NCBI GenBank assembly: GCA_012515455.1
Contig: JAAYYJ010000456.1
Location: 1-5,459, forward strand
Direction of reading: 5' to 3'
Source: Oligosphaeraceae bacterium
Lineage (GTDB): Bacteria; Verrucomicrobiota; Lentisphaeria; Oligosphaerales; Oligosphaeraceae
Length of the DNA: 5,459 bases
In this document: positions 1-5,459 of the stretch, in pieces
How positions within the stretch are numbered: the first letter of the stretch is position 1
How the letters are laid out: each line of letters starts with the position of its first letter
Made by a program: the position numbers and the translations under genes
The notes under the pieces: generated by a model
Seen by the model: the letters and a program-made list of their open reading frames with translations, nothing else
Database searches by the model: none
What the model was told of the DNA's origin: nothing

Positions 1-1
1 C

Positions 2-769
2 ATCCAGGGCTACGACCTGATGGAAAAGATGCGCCTCCAGGCCGAGAGATTCTCCACACGCTTTCTCTTCAATCTGGTCGAGGCGGCAGATTTCTCCCGC
101 CCCGGTGCACACCAGCTGACCTTGGACAACGGCGAAATCCTGACCGCCAAGGCAGTGGTGATTGCGGTCGGCGCCAAGCCCCGCACCCTGGGCCTCCCCG
201 GTGAAGATGAACTGCAGGCCCATGGCGTCTCCTACTGCGCCACCTGCGATGGACCGTTCTATCGCGGCAAAGCCGTCGCAGTGATCGGCGGCGGTGACTC
301 CGCGCTTGAAGAAGCGCTGTTCCTGTGCCATTTCGCCTCCGAAGTGCACGTCATCCATCGCCGGGACAGCTTCCGGGCCAGCAAAATCATGGTCCAGCGC
401 ACCCTGGACAATCCCAAAATTCAAGTCCACTGGGATTCGGTCGCTACTGCCATCAACGACCCCCGGCAACAAAAAGTCAGCAGCCTGAGTCTGCGCCATG
501 TCAAAACCAACGCCGAACAGGAATTGCCCTGCAGCGGTGTCTTCGTGGCCGTCGGGCATGTCCCGAATACGGCGGTCTTCGCGCGGCAGCTCGAAATGAG
601 CGACGGCTACATCAAGCTGGTGGACAGCGGACGCTCGCTGACCAGCGTCCCCGGAGTCTTCGCCGCCGGCGATTGCGCCGATGCCCATTACCGGCAGGCA
701 ATCACCGCCGCCGGCATGAGCTGCCGGGCAGCCATCGATGCCGAACGCTATCTGGGTGAACTGGGCTGA
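2..769 (+). CDS. trxB: Thioredoxin reductase, NADPH-dependent (5'-truncated by window edge)
   Basis: Flavoprotein that moves electrons from NADPH through FAD and a redox disulfide to thioredoxin in the cytoplasm. The reading frame is open from base 2, and the codons before the first Met (position 20) read IQGYDL, which matches the family, so that Met is internal. About 55-60 residues, including the N-terminal FAD-binding GxGxxG, lie upstream of the window (E. coli TrxB is about 320 residues). Counting from the Met at 20: redox-active CATC at residues 73-76 (236-247), NADPH-binding GGGDSA at 90-95, the HRRDSFRA motif at 113-120 that contacts the NADPH phosphate, and the C-terminal FAD motif GVFAAGDC at 212-219. 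Intact GGGDSA and HRR motifs argue for NADPH dependence rather than the ferredoxin- or flavin-linked relatives that lack them. The stop is 38 bases before trxA, its expected partner, so the two are very probably co-transcribed. Confidence 0.95.
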   Translation: MQGYDLMEKMRLQAERFSTRFLFNLVEAADFSRPGAHQLTLDNGEILTAKAVVIAVGAKPRTLGLPGEDELQAHGVSYCATCDGPFYRGKAVAVIGGGDSALEEALFLCHFASEVHVIHRRDSFRASKIMVQRTLDNPKIQVHWDSVATAINDPRQQKVSSLSLRHVKTNAEQELPCSGVFVAVGHVPNTAVFARQLEMSDGYIKLVDSGRSLTSVPGVFAAGDCADAHYRQAITAAGMSCRAAIDAERYLGELG

Positions 770-796
770 TTGAAACGATTTACCTCAGCACAACAC

Positions 797-803
797 AGGA
801 GAG
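797..803 (+). promoter_or_regulatory. Shine-Dalgarno site of trxA
   Basis: AGGAGAG ends four bases before the ATG at 808. This is the strongest ribosome-binding site in the window. It selects Met1 over the in-frame Met6 at 823, which has no comparable upstream motif. A strong site here would let thioredoxin be made in excess over the reductase from a shared transcript (inference). Confidence 0.75.
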
Positions 804-807
804 TACC

Positions 808-1122
808 ATGTCTGACTTCGCAATGGAATTAAACAGCACCCAATTCGATGAATTTATCAAAAGCGGCAAAGTAATTGTCGATTTCTGGGCTTCCTGGTGC
901 GGCCCCTGCCGGATGCAGGGACAAATCCTGGATAATGCCGGCAAGGATTTCGCCGCCCTGGGCATCAAAGTCGGCAAAGTCAACATCGATGTCGAGACTG
1001 AGCTGGCCGCCAAATTCGGCGTCAACACCATCCCGACGCTGATGCTCTACCAGGATGGAGTCTTGAAAGAAACCCTGATCGGTGTGCAGCAGGCCGAGAC
1101 TCTGAAGAAAAAAATGTCCTGA
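808..1122 (+). CDS. trxA: Thioredoxin
   Basis: Small cytoplasmic protein-disulfide reductase of 104 residues, close to the usual 105-110 for a complete single-domain thioredoxin. The active site WCGPC is at residues 30-34 (895-909). The buried Asp of the VDFW motif is residue 25, the cis-proline of TIPT is residue 76, and a late Gly in the IGV motif is residue 92, so the whole fold is present. Oddity: the helix after the active site reads CRMQGQILD, with Gln39 where classical thioredoxins carry a conserved proline (Pro40 in E. coli, KMIAPILD). That proline normally kinks helix 2, so stability or redox potential could differ. The gene sits between trxB and a TSUP transporter, and its stop is only 13 bases before the transporter start. 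The last codons run through an A7 tract (1108-1114). Confidence 0.95.
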   Translation: MSDFAMELNSTQFDEFIKSGKVIVDFWASWCGPCRMQGQILDNAGKDFAALGIKVGKVNIDVETELAAKFGVNTIPTLMLYQDGVLKETLIGVQQAETLKKKMS

Positions 1123-1135
1123 GACCATCCCAGAA

Positions 1136-1918
1136 ATGGAAACTGATATTTTTGCCTTGCCACTGAAAGGCTGGGCCCTGGCTTTTCTCTGCGCTGTTTG
1201 CGTGGGGATGTCCAAAGCCGGCCTGCCGGGCCTGGGCACGGTCGCAGTACCATTGATGGCGATGGTTTTTCCACCTGCGCTGTCTACCGGTATTCTGTTG
1301 CCTATTCTGATTGCCGGGGACGCTTTCGGCGTGCTCTACTTCCACCGGCATGCGAACTGGCCTCTGCTGTTCCGACTGATGCCGGCCGCACTGGCTGGCA
1401 TCATCATCGGCTTCTTCATCGTAAAGCAGCTGATGGGCAGTGCAGATGGCGGCAATACTATGATCCGCCTCAGCATCGGCAGTCTGGTCTTGCTACTGGT
1501 TGTGCTGAGCTGGCTCAAAAACCGGCTGCATCTGGCGGAAATCAGCACCCTGCCGCCAAAATGGAATCTCTGCCTCGCCATTACCTTCGGGGTTCTGGCC
1601 GGAGTGACCACCCAAATCGCCAACGCCGCGGGACCGATCATGGTTGTGTACCTGCTCGCCATGCGCCTGCCCAAAGAATCGTTCATCGGCACCAGCGCCT
1701 GGTACTTCTGCATCCTGAACTGGTGCAAGGTGCCATTTATGGTCGGACTGGGCACCATCACCCGAGAATCGCTGCTCTTCAACGCCAAATTGATTCCGGT
1801 CGTGCTGCTGGGATCACTGCTCGGAATTGTCATCAGCGCCAAAATGAGCAACCACAGTTTTGAAAAATGGGTCCTGCTGCTGGCTGGCCTTTCAGCCCTG
1901 AAGCTGCTGCTGCCTTAA
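1136..1918 (+). CDS. TSUP (TauE/SafE) family membrane transporter
   Basis: Inner-membrane protein of 260 residues, usual for the family, with about eight hydrophobic segments (roughly residues 12-28, 34-47, 49-66, 77-97, 108-126, 143-160, 183-204 and 212-236, plus a C-terminal stretch 244-259). TSUP proteins have two homologous halves, each opening with a Gly-rich loop. Here these are GMSKAGLPGLG at residues 24-34 and GVLAGVTTQIANAAG at 152-166. Characterised members export sulfite, sulfoacetate or related organosulfur anions, but most are unassigned, so the substrate here is unknown. Position right after trxB-trxA suggests a sulfur or thiol link (inference). The ATG at 1136 has no recognisable Shine-Dalgarno. 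An in-frame TGA at 1103 precedes it and no ATG, GTG or TTG lies between, so this start is forced; translation is probably coupled to trxA, which ends 13 bases upstream. Confidence 0.88.
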   Translation: METDIFALPLKGWALAFLCAVCVGMSKAGLPGLGTVAVPLMAMVFPPALSTGILLPILIAGDAFGVLYFHRHANWPLLFRLMPAALAGIIIGFFIVKQLMGSADGGNTMIRLSIGSLVLLLVVLSWLKNRLHLAEISTLPPKWNLCLAITFGVLAGVTTQIANAAGPIMVVYLLAMRLPKESFIGTSAWYFCILNWCKVPFMVGLGTITRESLLFNAKLIPVVLLGSLLGIVISAKMSNHSFEKWVLLLAGLSALKLLLP

Positions 1919-2006
1919 GTCGTTTCCGGCTGACTCTGCCACAACCAGCCGCCAACCTTTTGCCTTACCTTGACCAACTACAAAGCAACCCCCGGAGTTC
2001 ATAATT

Positions 2007-2903
2007 ATGGCAAAACCATTTCGCGGTTATTTTACCGGCTTCGCTGATGAGGCCGCCGGTGATTTGGCCGGACAAATCCGCGCCACCAAAGCCCTGGGCT
2101 GGAAAAACATCGAATCACGGGCCATCGACGGGGTAAATATCCATGACCTGCCCGAACCGGACTTCGACCGCGCCGTAGCCCAGCTCGAAGAAGCCGGCAT
2201 CGCCGTAAACTGTTTCGGCTCAACCATCGCCAACTGGTCCAAAAAAATCACCGACCCTTTCGAAGACACCCTGGCCGGGATTCGCCGCACCATCCCCAGG
2301 ATGCAACGCCTGGGCAGCAAACTGATCCGCATTATGAGCTACGCCCGCCTGGATGAACGCGAGCCCGATGACCAGCTGGCAGAGGAACGCTTCCGCCGCC
2401 TGCGCGAAATTACCGCGATGTTCCTGGACAGCGGTATCCAGCCCCTGCACGAAAACTGCATGAACTACGGCGGCATGGGCTGGCCATTTACCCTGAAAAT
2501 GCTGGAGAATGTCCCCGGCCTGAAACTCGTCTTCGACACCGGTAACCCGATCAGCAGCGCCGACCGTTCCCGGGCCAAGCCGTATCCGCGCCAGTCCAGC
2601 TGGGAATTCTATGAGAAGGTCCGCGAGCATATCGCTTACATCCATATCAAGGACGGACATTATATCCCGGAAAAAGACTCCCTGGTCTGCACCTGGCCGG
2701 GAGAGGGCGACGGCGCAGTCCGGAAAATTCTGCAGGACCTGCTCAGCCGCGGATACCAGGGCGGCATCTCCATCGAACCGCACATGCAGGTCGTCTTCCA
2801 TGACAGCAGCGTCAAAGCCGATCCCCAGGCCCGCTTCGATAATTATGTCCAGTATGGACAAAAACTCGAGGCGCTGGTCCAGGATATCTGCGCGAAATTA
2901 TAA
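2007..2903 (+). CDS. Sugar phosphate isomerase/epimerase-like TIM-barrel protein
   Basis: Predicted cytoplasmic enzyme of 298 residues in the xylose-isomerase-like TIM-barrel (AP endonuclease 2) superfamily, whose members isomerise or epimerise sugars and related polyols using a divalent metal. The metal-ligand pattern of the family is visible: Glu149 in LHEN (residues 147-150), Asp177 in FDTGNP, His213 in HIKDGH and Glu257 in SIEPHM. The PGEGDG loop (231-236) also matches the family's GEG motif. The N-terminus GYFTGFADEAA fits the first beta strand, and there is no signal peptide. The start is supported by GGAG at 1994-1997, nine bases upstream. The gap to the preceding transporter is 88 bases and to the following DUF481 gene 71 bases, so operon membership is uncertain. 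No kinase, dehydrogenase or sugar transporter is adjacent, so the substrate cannot be inferred. Confidence 0.87.
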   Translation: MAKPFRGYFTGFADEAAGDLAGQIRATKALGWKNIESRAIDGVNIHDLPEPDFDRAVAQLEEAGIAVNCFGSTIANWSKKITDPFEDTLAGIRRTIPRMQRLGSKLIRIMSYARLDEREPDDQLAEERFRRLREITAMFLDSGIQPLHENCMNYGGMGWPFTLKMLENVPGLKLVFDTGNPISSADRSRAKPYPRQSSWEFYEKVREHIAYIHIKDGHYIPEKDSLVCTWPGEGDGAVRKILQDLLSRGYQGGISIEPHMQVVFHDSSVKADPQARFDNYVQYGQKLEALVQDICAKL

Positions 2904-2910
2904 TATGCCT

Positions 2911-2939
2911 TTGCTTTTAGATAGAACCTGTTTTAAAGA
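2911..2939 (+). promoter_or_regulatory. Weak sigma70-like promoter candidate upstream of the DUF481 gene
   Basis: TTGCTT at 2911-2916 and TAAAGA at 2934-2939 are separated by 17 bases in a stretch clearly more AT-rich than the flanking genes. Each box matches only about half of the consensus. If used, transcription would start near 2946, about 30 bases before the ATG at 2975. It could give the outer-membrane gene its own expression, but read-through from the TIM-barrel gene is equally possible because no terminator separates them. Confidence 0.2.
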
Positions 2940-2974
2940 ATCAACCACCAGACAACCAAAACCCAAGGAAAAAC

Positions 2975-4003
2975 ATGAAGTTCATCAGCCTCCTCTGCGC
3001 ACTCCTGCTCTCCACCACCCTCCTGGCTGACAAAATCCACCTCACCGATGGGACCGTCATCGTGGGACAGCTGCAAAAAATTGCGGCCGGCAAAGCCTCC
3101 ATCCAGACCTCTTTTGCCGGGGAACTGGTCATCGACCAGGCTAACATCACGCAAATCGAGTCCGCCGCTCCCCTGACTGGCGTGCTGACTAACGAGCAGC
3201 GCTTCCAGGGCAATCTGCAGCTGGGTACCGCCCCCGGGCAGCTGCAGGTCGCCGGCGCCAGCGCCCCCGTTGCCCTGGACAGCGTGAAAGCGTTGTGGGC
3301 CGAAGGCGTCGCCGACCCCACCATCCCGCCGCCGCCTCCGGGCCGCGAGTGGTCCGGTGAGGCATACCTGGATATGTCCGGAAAATCCGGCAATACCGAG
3401 AAATTCTACGGCGGTGCCGGTGCCAAGGCGGCTATGACCGGCCCGGAAGATCGCCTGCTGATGTACATCAAAGGCGCCTACGCCCGGGAAAACAGCGTCA
3501 CCAACGAAAAAGAGTACATCGCCGGGGCAGATTATGAGCACAGCATTGCCAACACCCTGAATTCCTGGTTCGTCCGGGCGGAAATGGAGAAAGATGAATT
3601 CAGCGGCATCAATCTGCGCACCCAGGTCGTCGCCGGCTACGGCTACTTCTTCTTCAAAGAAGAGGATACCCAGCTGCGGTTCCGCATCGGTCTCAGCTAT
3701 CAGCGCCGGGAATTCGAGACCGGCAAAAATGAAGACACCTACGGCCTCGACCTGAACCTGCATTATGAACGCCGGATCGATGAATGGGGGACCTTGGTCA
3801 GCGACCTCACCTATACCCCCGGCTTGAACGACACCGACGACTACCGCCTCTACCACGAATCCGCTCTGGATATCCCCTTGCTGATGCAGAAACCCCTCTC
3901 GCTGCGTCTCGGCGTCTCCAACGAATACAACAACCTGGTGGCCGAGGGTGTCAAGCATCTCGACACCACCTACTTCGCCAAACTGGTCTACAAGTGGAAA
4001 TAA
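2975..4003 (+). CDS. DUF481 outer-membrane beta-barrel protein with duplicated N-terminal module
   Basis: Secreted protein of 342 residues, predicted to insert in the outer membrane; the DUF481 family has no settled function. A signal peptide is clear: MKF, a hydrophobic core and likely cleavage after Ala18. Residues 23-63 and 71-111 look like two copies of one short beta-rich module: both open with LT(D/N), then G-x-LQ about eight residues on, and both end in a V-x-D/I-x-Q type strand. A PPPPP linker (118-122) follows. The DUF481 barrel occupies about 126-342, marked by SGNTEKF (138-144), the EKDEFSGINLR segment (205-215), AGYGYFFF (220-227) and alternating polar/hydrophobic strands to the end. 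The start is supported by AAGGAA at 2965-2970. A perfect terminator lies about 80 bases downstream. Antisense frames are open over much of this gene but show no recognisable protein. Confidence 0.85.
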   Translation: MKFISLLCALLLSTTLLADKIHLTDGTVIVGQLQKIAAGKASIQTSFAGELVIDQANITQIESAAPLTGVLTNEQRFQGNLQLGTAPGQLQVAGASAPVALDSVKALWAEGVADPTIPPPPPGREWSGEAYLDMSGKSGNTEKFYGGAGAKAAMTGPEDRLLMYIKGAYARENSVTNEKEYIAGADYEHSIANTLNSWFVRAEMEKDEFSGINLRTQVVAGYGYFFFKEEDTQLRFRIGLSYQRREFETGKNEDTYGLDLNLHYERRIDEWGTLVSDLTYTPGLNDTDDYRLYHESALDIPLLMQKPLSLRLGVSNEYNNLVAEGVKHLDTTYFAKLVYKWK

Positions 4004-4084
4004 CCCACCGGAAGCTCCCCCGAATCGCGGGATTATGACGGCGTAATGCCTCGGCCTTCCCCCAGGATGGCCGAATCATTTCAG

Positions 4085-4131
4085 CGGAAAGCAACAGCGG
4101 CGCTTTTGCCCTTTGTTGCTTTCCGTTTTTT
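4085..4131 (+). terminator. Rho-independent terminator after the DUF481 gene
   Basis: The arms 4085-4096 (CGGAAAGCAACA) and 4114-4125 are perfect reverse complements, giving a 12-bp stem around a 17-base loop that may form an inner GGC/GCC pairing. Six T residues follow directly at 4126-4131. The opposite strand has no T-run after the stem, so it acts on + strand transcription only. A second, weaker hairpin (TCGGCC at 4051-4056 with GGCCGA at 4069-4074) precedes it. It ends the transcript containing the DUF481 gene and insulates the downstream peptidase gene. Confidence 0.93.
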
Positions 4132-4141
4132 GCATTATATT
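4113..4141 (+). promoter_or_regulatory. Candidate promoter of the C25 peptidase gene
   Basis: TTGTTG (4113-4118) and TATATT (4136-4141) lie 17 bases apart. A second TATATT follows at 4141-4146. The -10 box matches five of six consensus bases, the -35 box only three, and the -35 lies inside the descending arm of the terminator. The region 4131-4148 is the most AT-rich stretch of the window and sits directly after a strong terminator, so a new promoter is expected near here. The implied leader of about 100 bases contains a small hairpin (TGCGG at 4177-4181 with CCGCA at 4187-4191) of unknown meaning. Confidence 0.35.
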
Positions 4142-4234
4142 ATATTTTGCTTTCTGCTCTCTGCTTCTGGACCAGCTGCGGTAATGCCGCAATACAGCAT
4201 TTTCGCGGCCACCCCAGCCATTCTTCCACCCTGA

Positions 4235-4239
4235 CAGGG
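4235..4239 (+). promoter_or_regulatory. Shine-Dalgarno-like site of the C25 peptidase gene
   Basis: CAGGG ends eight bases before the ATG at 4248. In this frame a TAA at 4182 precedes it and no ATG, GTG or TTG lies between, so the site and the only available start agree. Confidence 0.5.
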
Positions 4240-4247
4240 TCAGCAAC

Positions 4248-5459
4248 ATGAATCCCACGGCGCCAAAACCAGCCCCCCGACGGCAGTTCCGCCTGCTCTG
4301 GGCACTGCTGCTGTTTCTGGCCCTCGAACTGGCGGAGGAGAAAAACCCGTTCCGCCAGCAGCCGGACCACGCTGACTATAATTTTCCGGCTGCCCGGCCG
4401 GCCACCCCCCAGCGTTCCGACTCCCCGGCCAGTGCCACTGCGCAGTTCCCCTCCGGCAGCACCGGAGCTAGTCCCGCGACAGCATCCCCGCGACCGGCCG
4501 GCGCGACTTTCACCCTGCTGGCACAATCACCGGGGCAAGTGCGCTTCCGCTTCGAACTAGGCGAATTCTCCCTGCAGGAAGTCACCCGCCCGGACGGGAC
4601 CTACAGCCGGATCATCTTGCCTCAGGCGCAGATGCTGCAGCGCCGTGGACACCCGGAACTGCCGGTCTTCCACACCGACTTCGCACTGCTCCCGGATGCC
4701 CGGGGCAGACTGGAAATCACCGCCAGCCAGCAGCAGGAAATACCCTGCCCCCCGCCCCTGCCTTCGCCCGGCGAACAACTCTGGAGCGAACGCAGCACGA
4801 CAGCCCCCCCAGACCCGGCCATCTACAACGCCAGCACGCCCTACCCACCGCTGCTGGCCAGCCTGGCCGGCACTTACCAGCTGCGCCAAGTTTTCGGGCT
4901 ATCTCTGCAGGTATCACCACTGCAGTATCTCCCCCAGGAGGGCAAGCTCCTGGTCTGCCGCAGCTTCGAAGCCACTCTGACCCTCCTGGACCAAGACGGC
5001 AGCGAAAGCCGGACCCTGCCCCGGCTCGATGACAACGGCTCCTTCGCCTCCCTGCAGAGTGAGTTGTTCCTGAACAGCAGCGGCCTGACCCGCAGCGCCA
5101 ATCCCAGCGTCGGGCAGCTGCTCTTTATCCTCCCGGACAGCTGGTCCGATACCCTCGATACTTATGCCCTCTGGAAACGCCGTCTCGGTTTCGAAGTCAG
5201 CATCGCCCGTTATCCCGCCGACACCGACAGTGGCAGCAACAATATCGCCTCTTACCTCGCCGCTGCATACAGCAGCAGCGCCCTGACCCACGCAGTTATT
5301 ATCGGTGATTGGGACCTAGTGCCGCCCCGCTTGGTCACCAGCGGCACTAATAATGTCCCGCCCAGTCCGAATAGCTCCCGTGATGTGACCTCTGACGCCC
5401 CCTACGCCTGCCTGGCCGGAGATGATTTCAAGGCTGATATCCTGCTCTCCCGCATCAGC
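4248..5459 (+). CDS. C25 (gingipain-like) family cysteine peptidase, N-terminal part (3' end outside window)
   Basis: The frame is open for 404 codons with no stop before the window edge. Order of parts: a basic N-terminus with RR at residues 11-12; a hydrophobic segment at 16-29 (signal peptide or membrane anchor; no clean cleavage motif); an Ala/Pro/Ser/Thr-rich low-complexity linker at about 45-87; a propeptide-like region from about 88 with RIILPQA and GHPELPV (134-140), as seen in C25 propeptides; and from about residue 291 the start of the peptidase domain. The last shows LLFILPD (291-297), the ALWKRRLGFEV segment, VIIGDWDLVPP (350-360), SDAPYACLAGDD (382-393) and ADILLSRIS at the edge, matching the family pattern VGD...SDxxYxxLxGDDxxxDixxGR. 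C25 enzymes are exported proteases. The catalytic His and Cys fall downstream of this part, so activity cannot be judged. It lies behind a terminator and is probably transcribed separately. Confidence 0.85.
   Translation, partial: MNPTAPKPAPRRQFRLLWALLLFLALELAEEKNPFRQQPDHADYNFPAARPATPQRSDSPASATAQFPSGSTGASPATASPRPAGATFTLLAQSPGQVRFRFELGEFSLQEVTRPDGTYSRIILPQAQMLQRRGHPELPVFHTDFALLPDARGRLEITASQQQEIPCPPPLPSPGEQLWSERSTTAPPDPAIYNASTPYPPLLASLAGTYQLRQVFGLSLQVSPLQYLPQEGKLLVCRSFEATLTLLDQDGSESRTLPRLDDNGSFASLQSELFLNSSGLTRSANPSVGQLLFILPDSWSDTLDTYALWKRRLGFEVSIARYPADTDSGSNNIASYLAAAYSSSALTHAVIIGDWDLVPPRLVTSGTNNVPPSPNSSRDVTSDAPYACLAGDDFKADILLSRIS

Noticed and set aside
1336..1851. 171-codon open frame on the - strand
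   Set aside because: It is antisense to the TSUP transporter, whose membrane segments and glycine motifs are clear; no independent support.
1927..1961. Hairpin after the TSUP gene (CGGCTG with CAGCCG) as a possible terminator
   Set aside because: The stem is only 6 bp with a 13-base loop, and the nearest T-run is four bases long and six bases away, so it does not meet the pattern of an intrinsic terminator.
1970..2006. Promoter candidate with TTGACC (1970-1975) and CATAAT (2000-2005)
   Set aside because: The boxes resemble consensus, but the spacer is 24 bases, far from the usual 16-18, and the -10 box would abut the start codon of the TIM-barrel gene.
2220..2861. 213-codon open frame on the - strand
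   Set aside because: It lies wholly antisense to the TIM-barrel gene, whose metal ligands are intact; no domain or ribosome-binding site supports it.
2975..3028. Cys8 of the DUF481 signal peptide as a lipoprotein lipidation site
   Set aside because: Only seven residues precede it and it lies inside the hydrophobic core; a normal signal peptidase I site after Ala18 fits better.
2933..3958. Long (341-codon) open frame on the - strand
   Set aside because: It is antisense to the DUF481 gene, which has a signal peptide, ribosome-binding site and family motifs. Long antisense frames are common opposite GC-rich genes, and this one shows no recognisable domain.
4043..4188. Repeated octamer GTAATGCC (4043-4050 and 4181-4188)
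   Set aside because: Two matches of eight bases in about 250 bases are reasonably likely by chance, and the flanks do not match.
4046..4234. Possible 62-residue + strand ORF with a hydrophobic middle
   Set aside because: It runs straight through the perfect terminator hairpin and its T-tract; the hydrophobic stretch is a by-product of translating T-rich DNA. It has no convincing ribosome-binding site.
4140..4980. Several overlapping open frames of about 60-130 codons on both strands
   Set aside because: They are shadows of the C25 peptidase gene, which reads continuously from 4248 to the window end and shows family motifs; none of the alternatives resembles a known protein.

Overview
The window carries six protein-coding genes, all on the + strand, tightly packed and GC-rich at third codon positions. 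Two are cut by the window edges: the first lacks its 5' end and the last its 3' end. The DUF481-type outer-membrane beta-barrel protein points to a Gram-negative (diderm) bacterium. The mix of a TIM-barrel sugar-phosphate isomerase/epimerase, a DUF481 protein with a duplicated N-terminal beta module and a gingipain-like C25 peptidase would suit the PVC group (Lentisphaerota and relatives). That placement rests on general protein style, not on a marker gene, and is tentative.

Region 1 (2-1918) is a redox/transport cluster: the C-terminal four-fifths of thioredoxin reductase (trxB), thioredoxin (trxA) and a TSUP/TauE-SafE family membrane transporter. Gaps are 38 and 13 bases and no terminator separates them, so they are probably one transcript. 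TrxB passes electrons from NADPH to TrxA. The transporter belongs to a family that includes sulfite, sulfonate and other organosulfur exporters, so the cluster may link thiol redox and sulfur traffic; that link is inference.

Region 2 (2007-4131) holds a cytoplasmic xylose-isomerase-like TIM-barrel enzyme and, 71 bases later, a secreted DUF481 outer-membrane protein. It is closed by a textbook intrinsic terminator at 4085-4131 with a perfect 12-bp stem. No sugar kinase, dehydrogenase or transporter lies beside the TIM-barrel gene, so its substrate cannot be read from context.

Region 3 (4132-5459) starts with a short AT-rich stretch holding a possible promoter, followed by a long gene that is still open after 404 codons. 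It encodes a membrane-targeted N-terminus, an Ala/Pro/Ser/Thr-rich linker, a C25-type propeptide region and the first part of a C25 (gingipain-like) cysteine peptidase domain. The catalytic residues would lie past the window end.

No RNA gene, CRISPR array, insertion sequence or integration site was seen. I found no evidence of a novel multi-gene system; the points most worth a second look are the C25 peptidase, an unusual residue behind the thioredoxin active site, and the duplicated module in the DUF481 protein.
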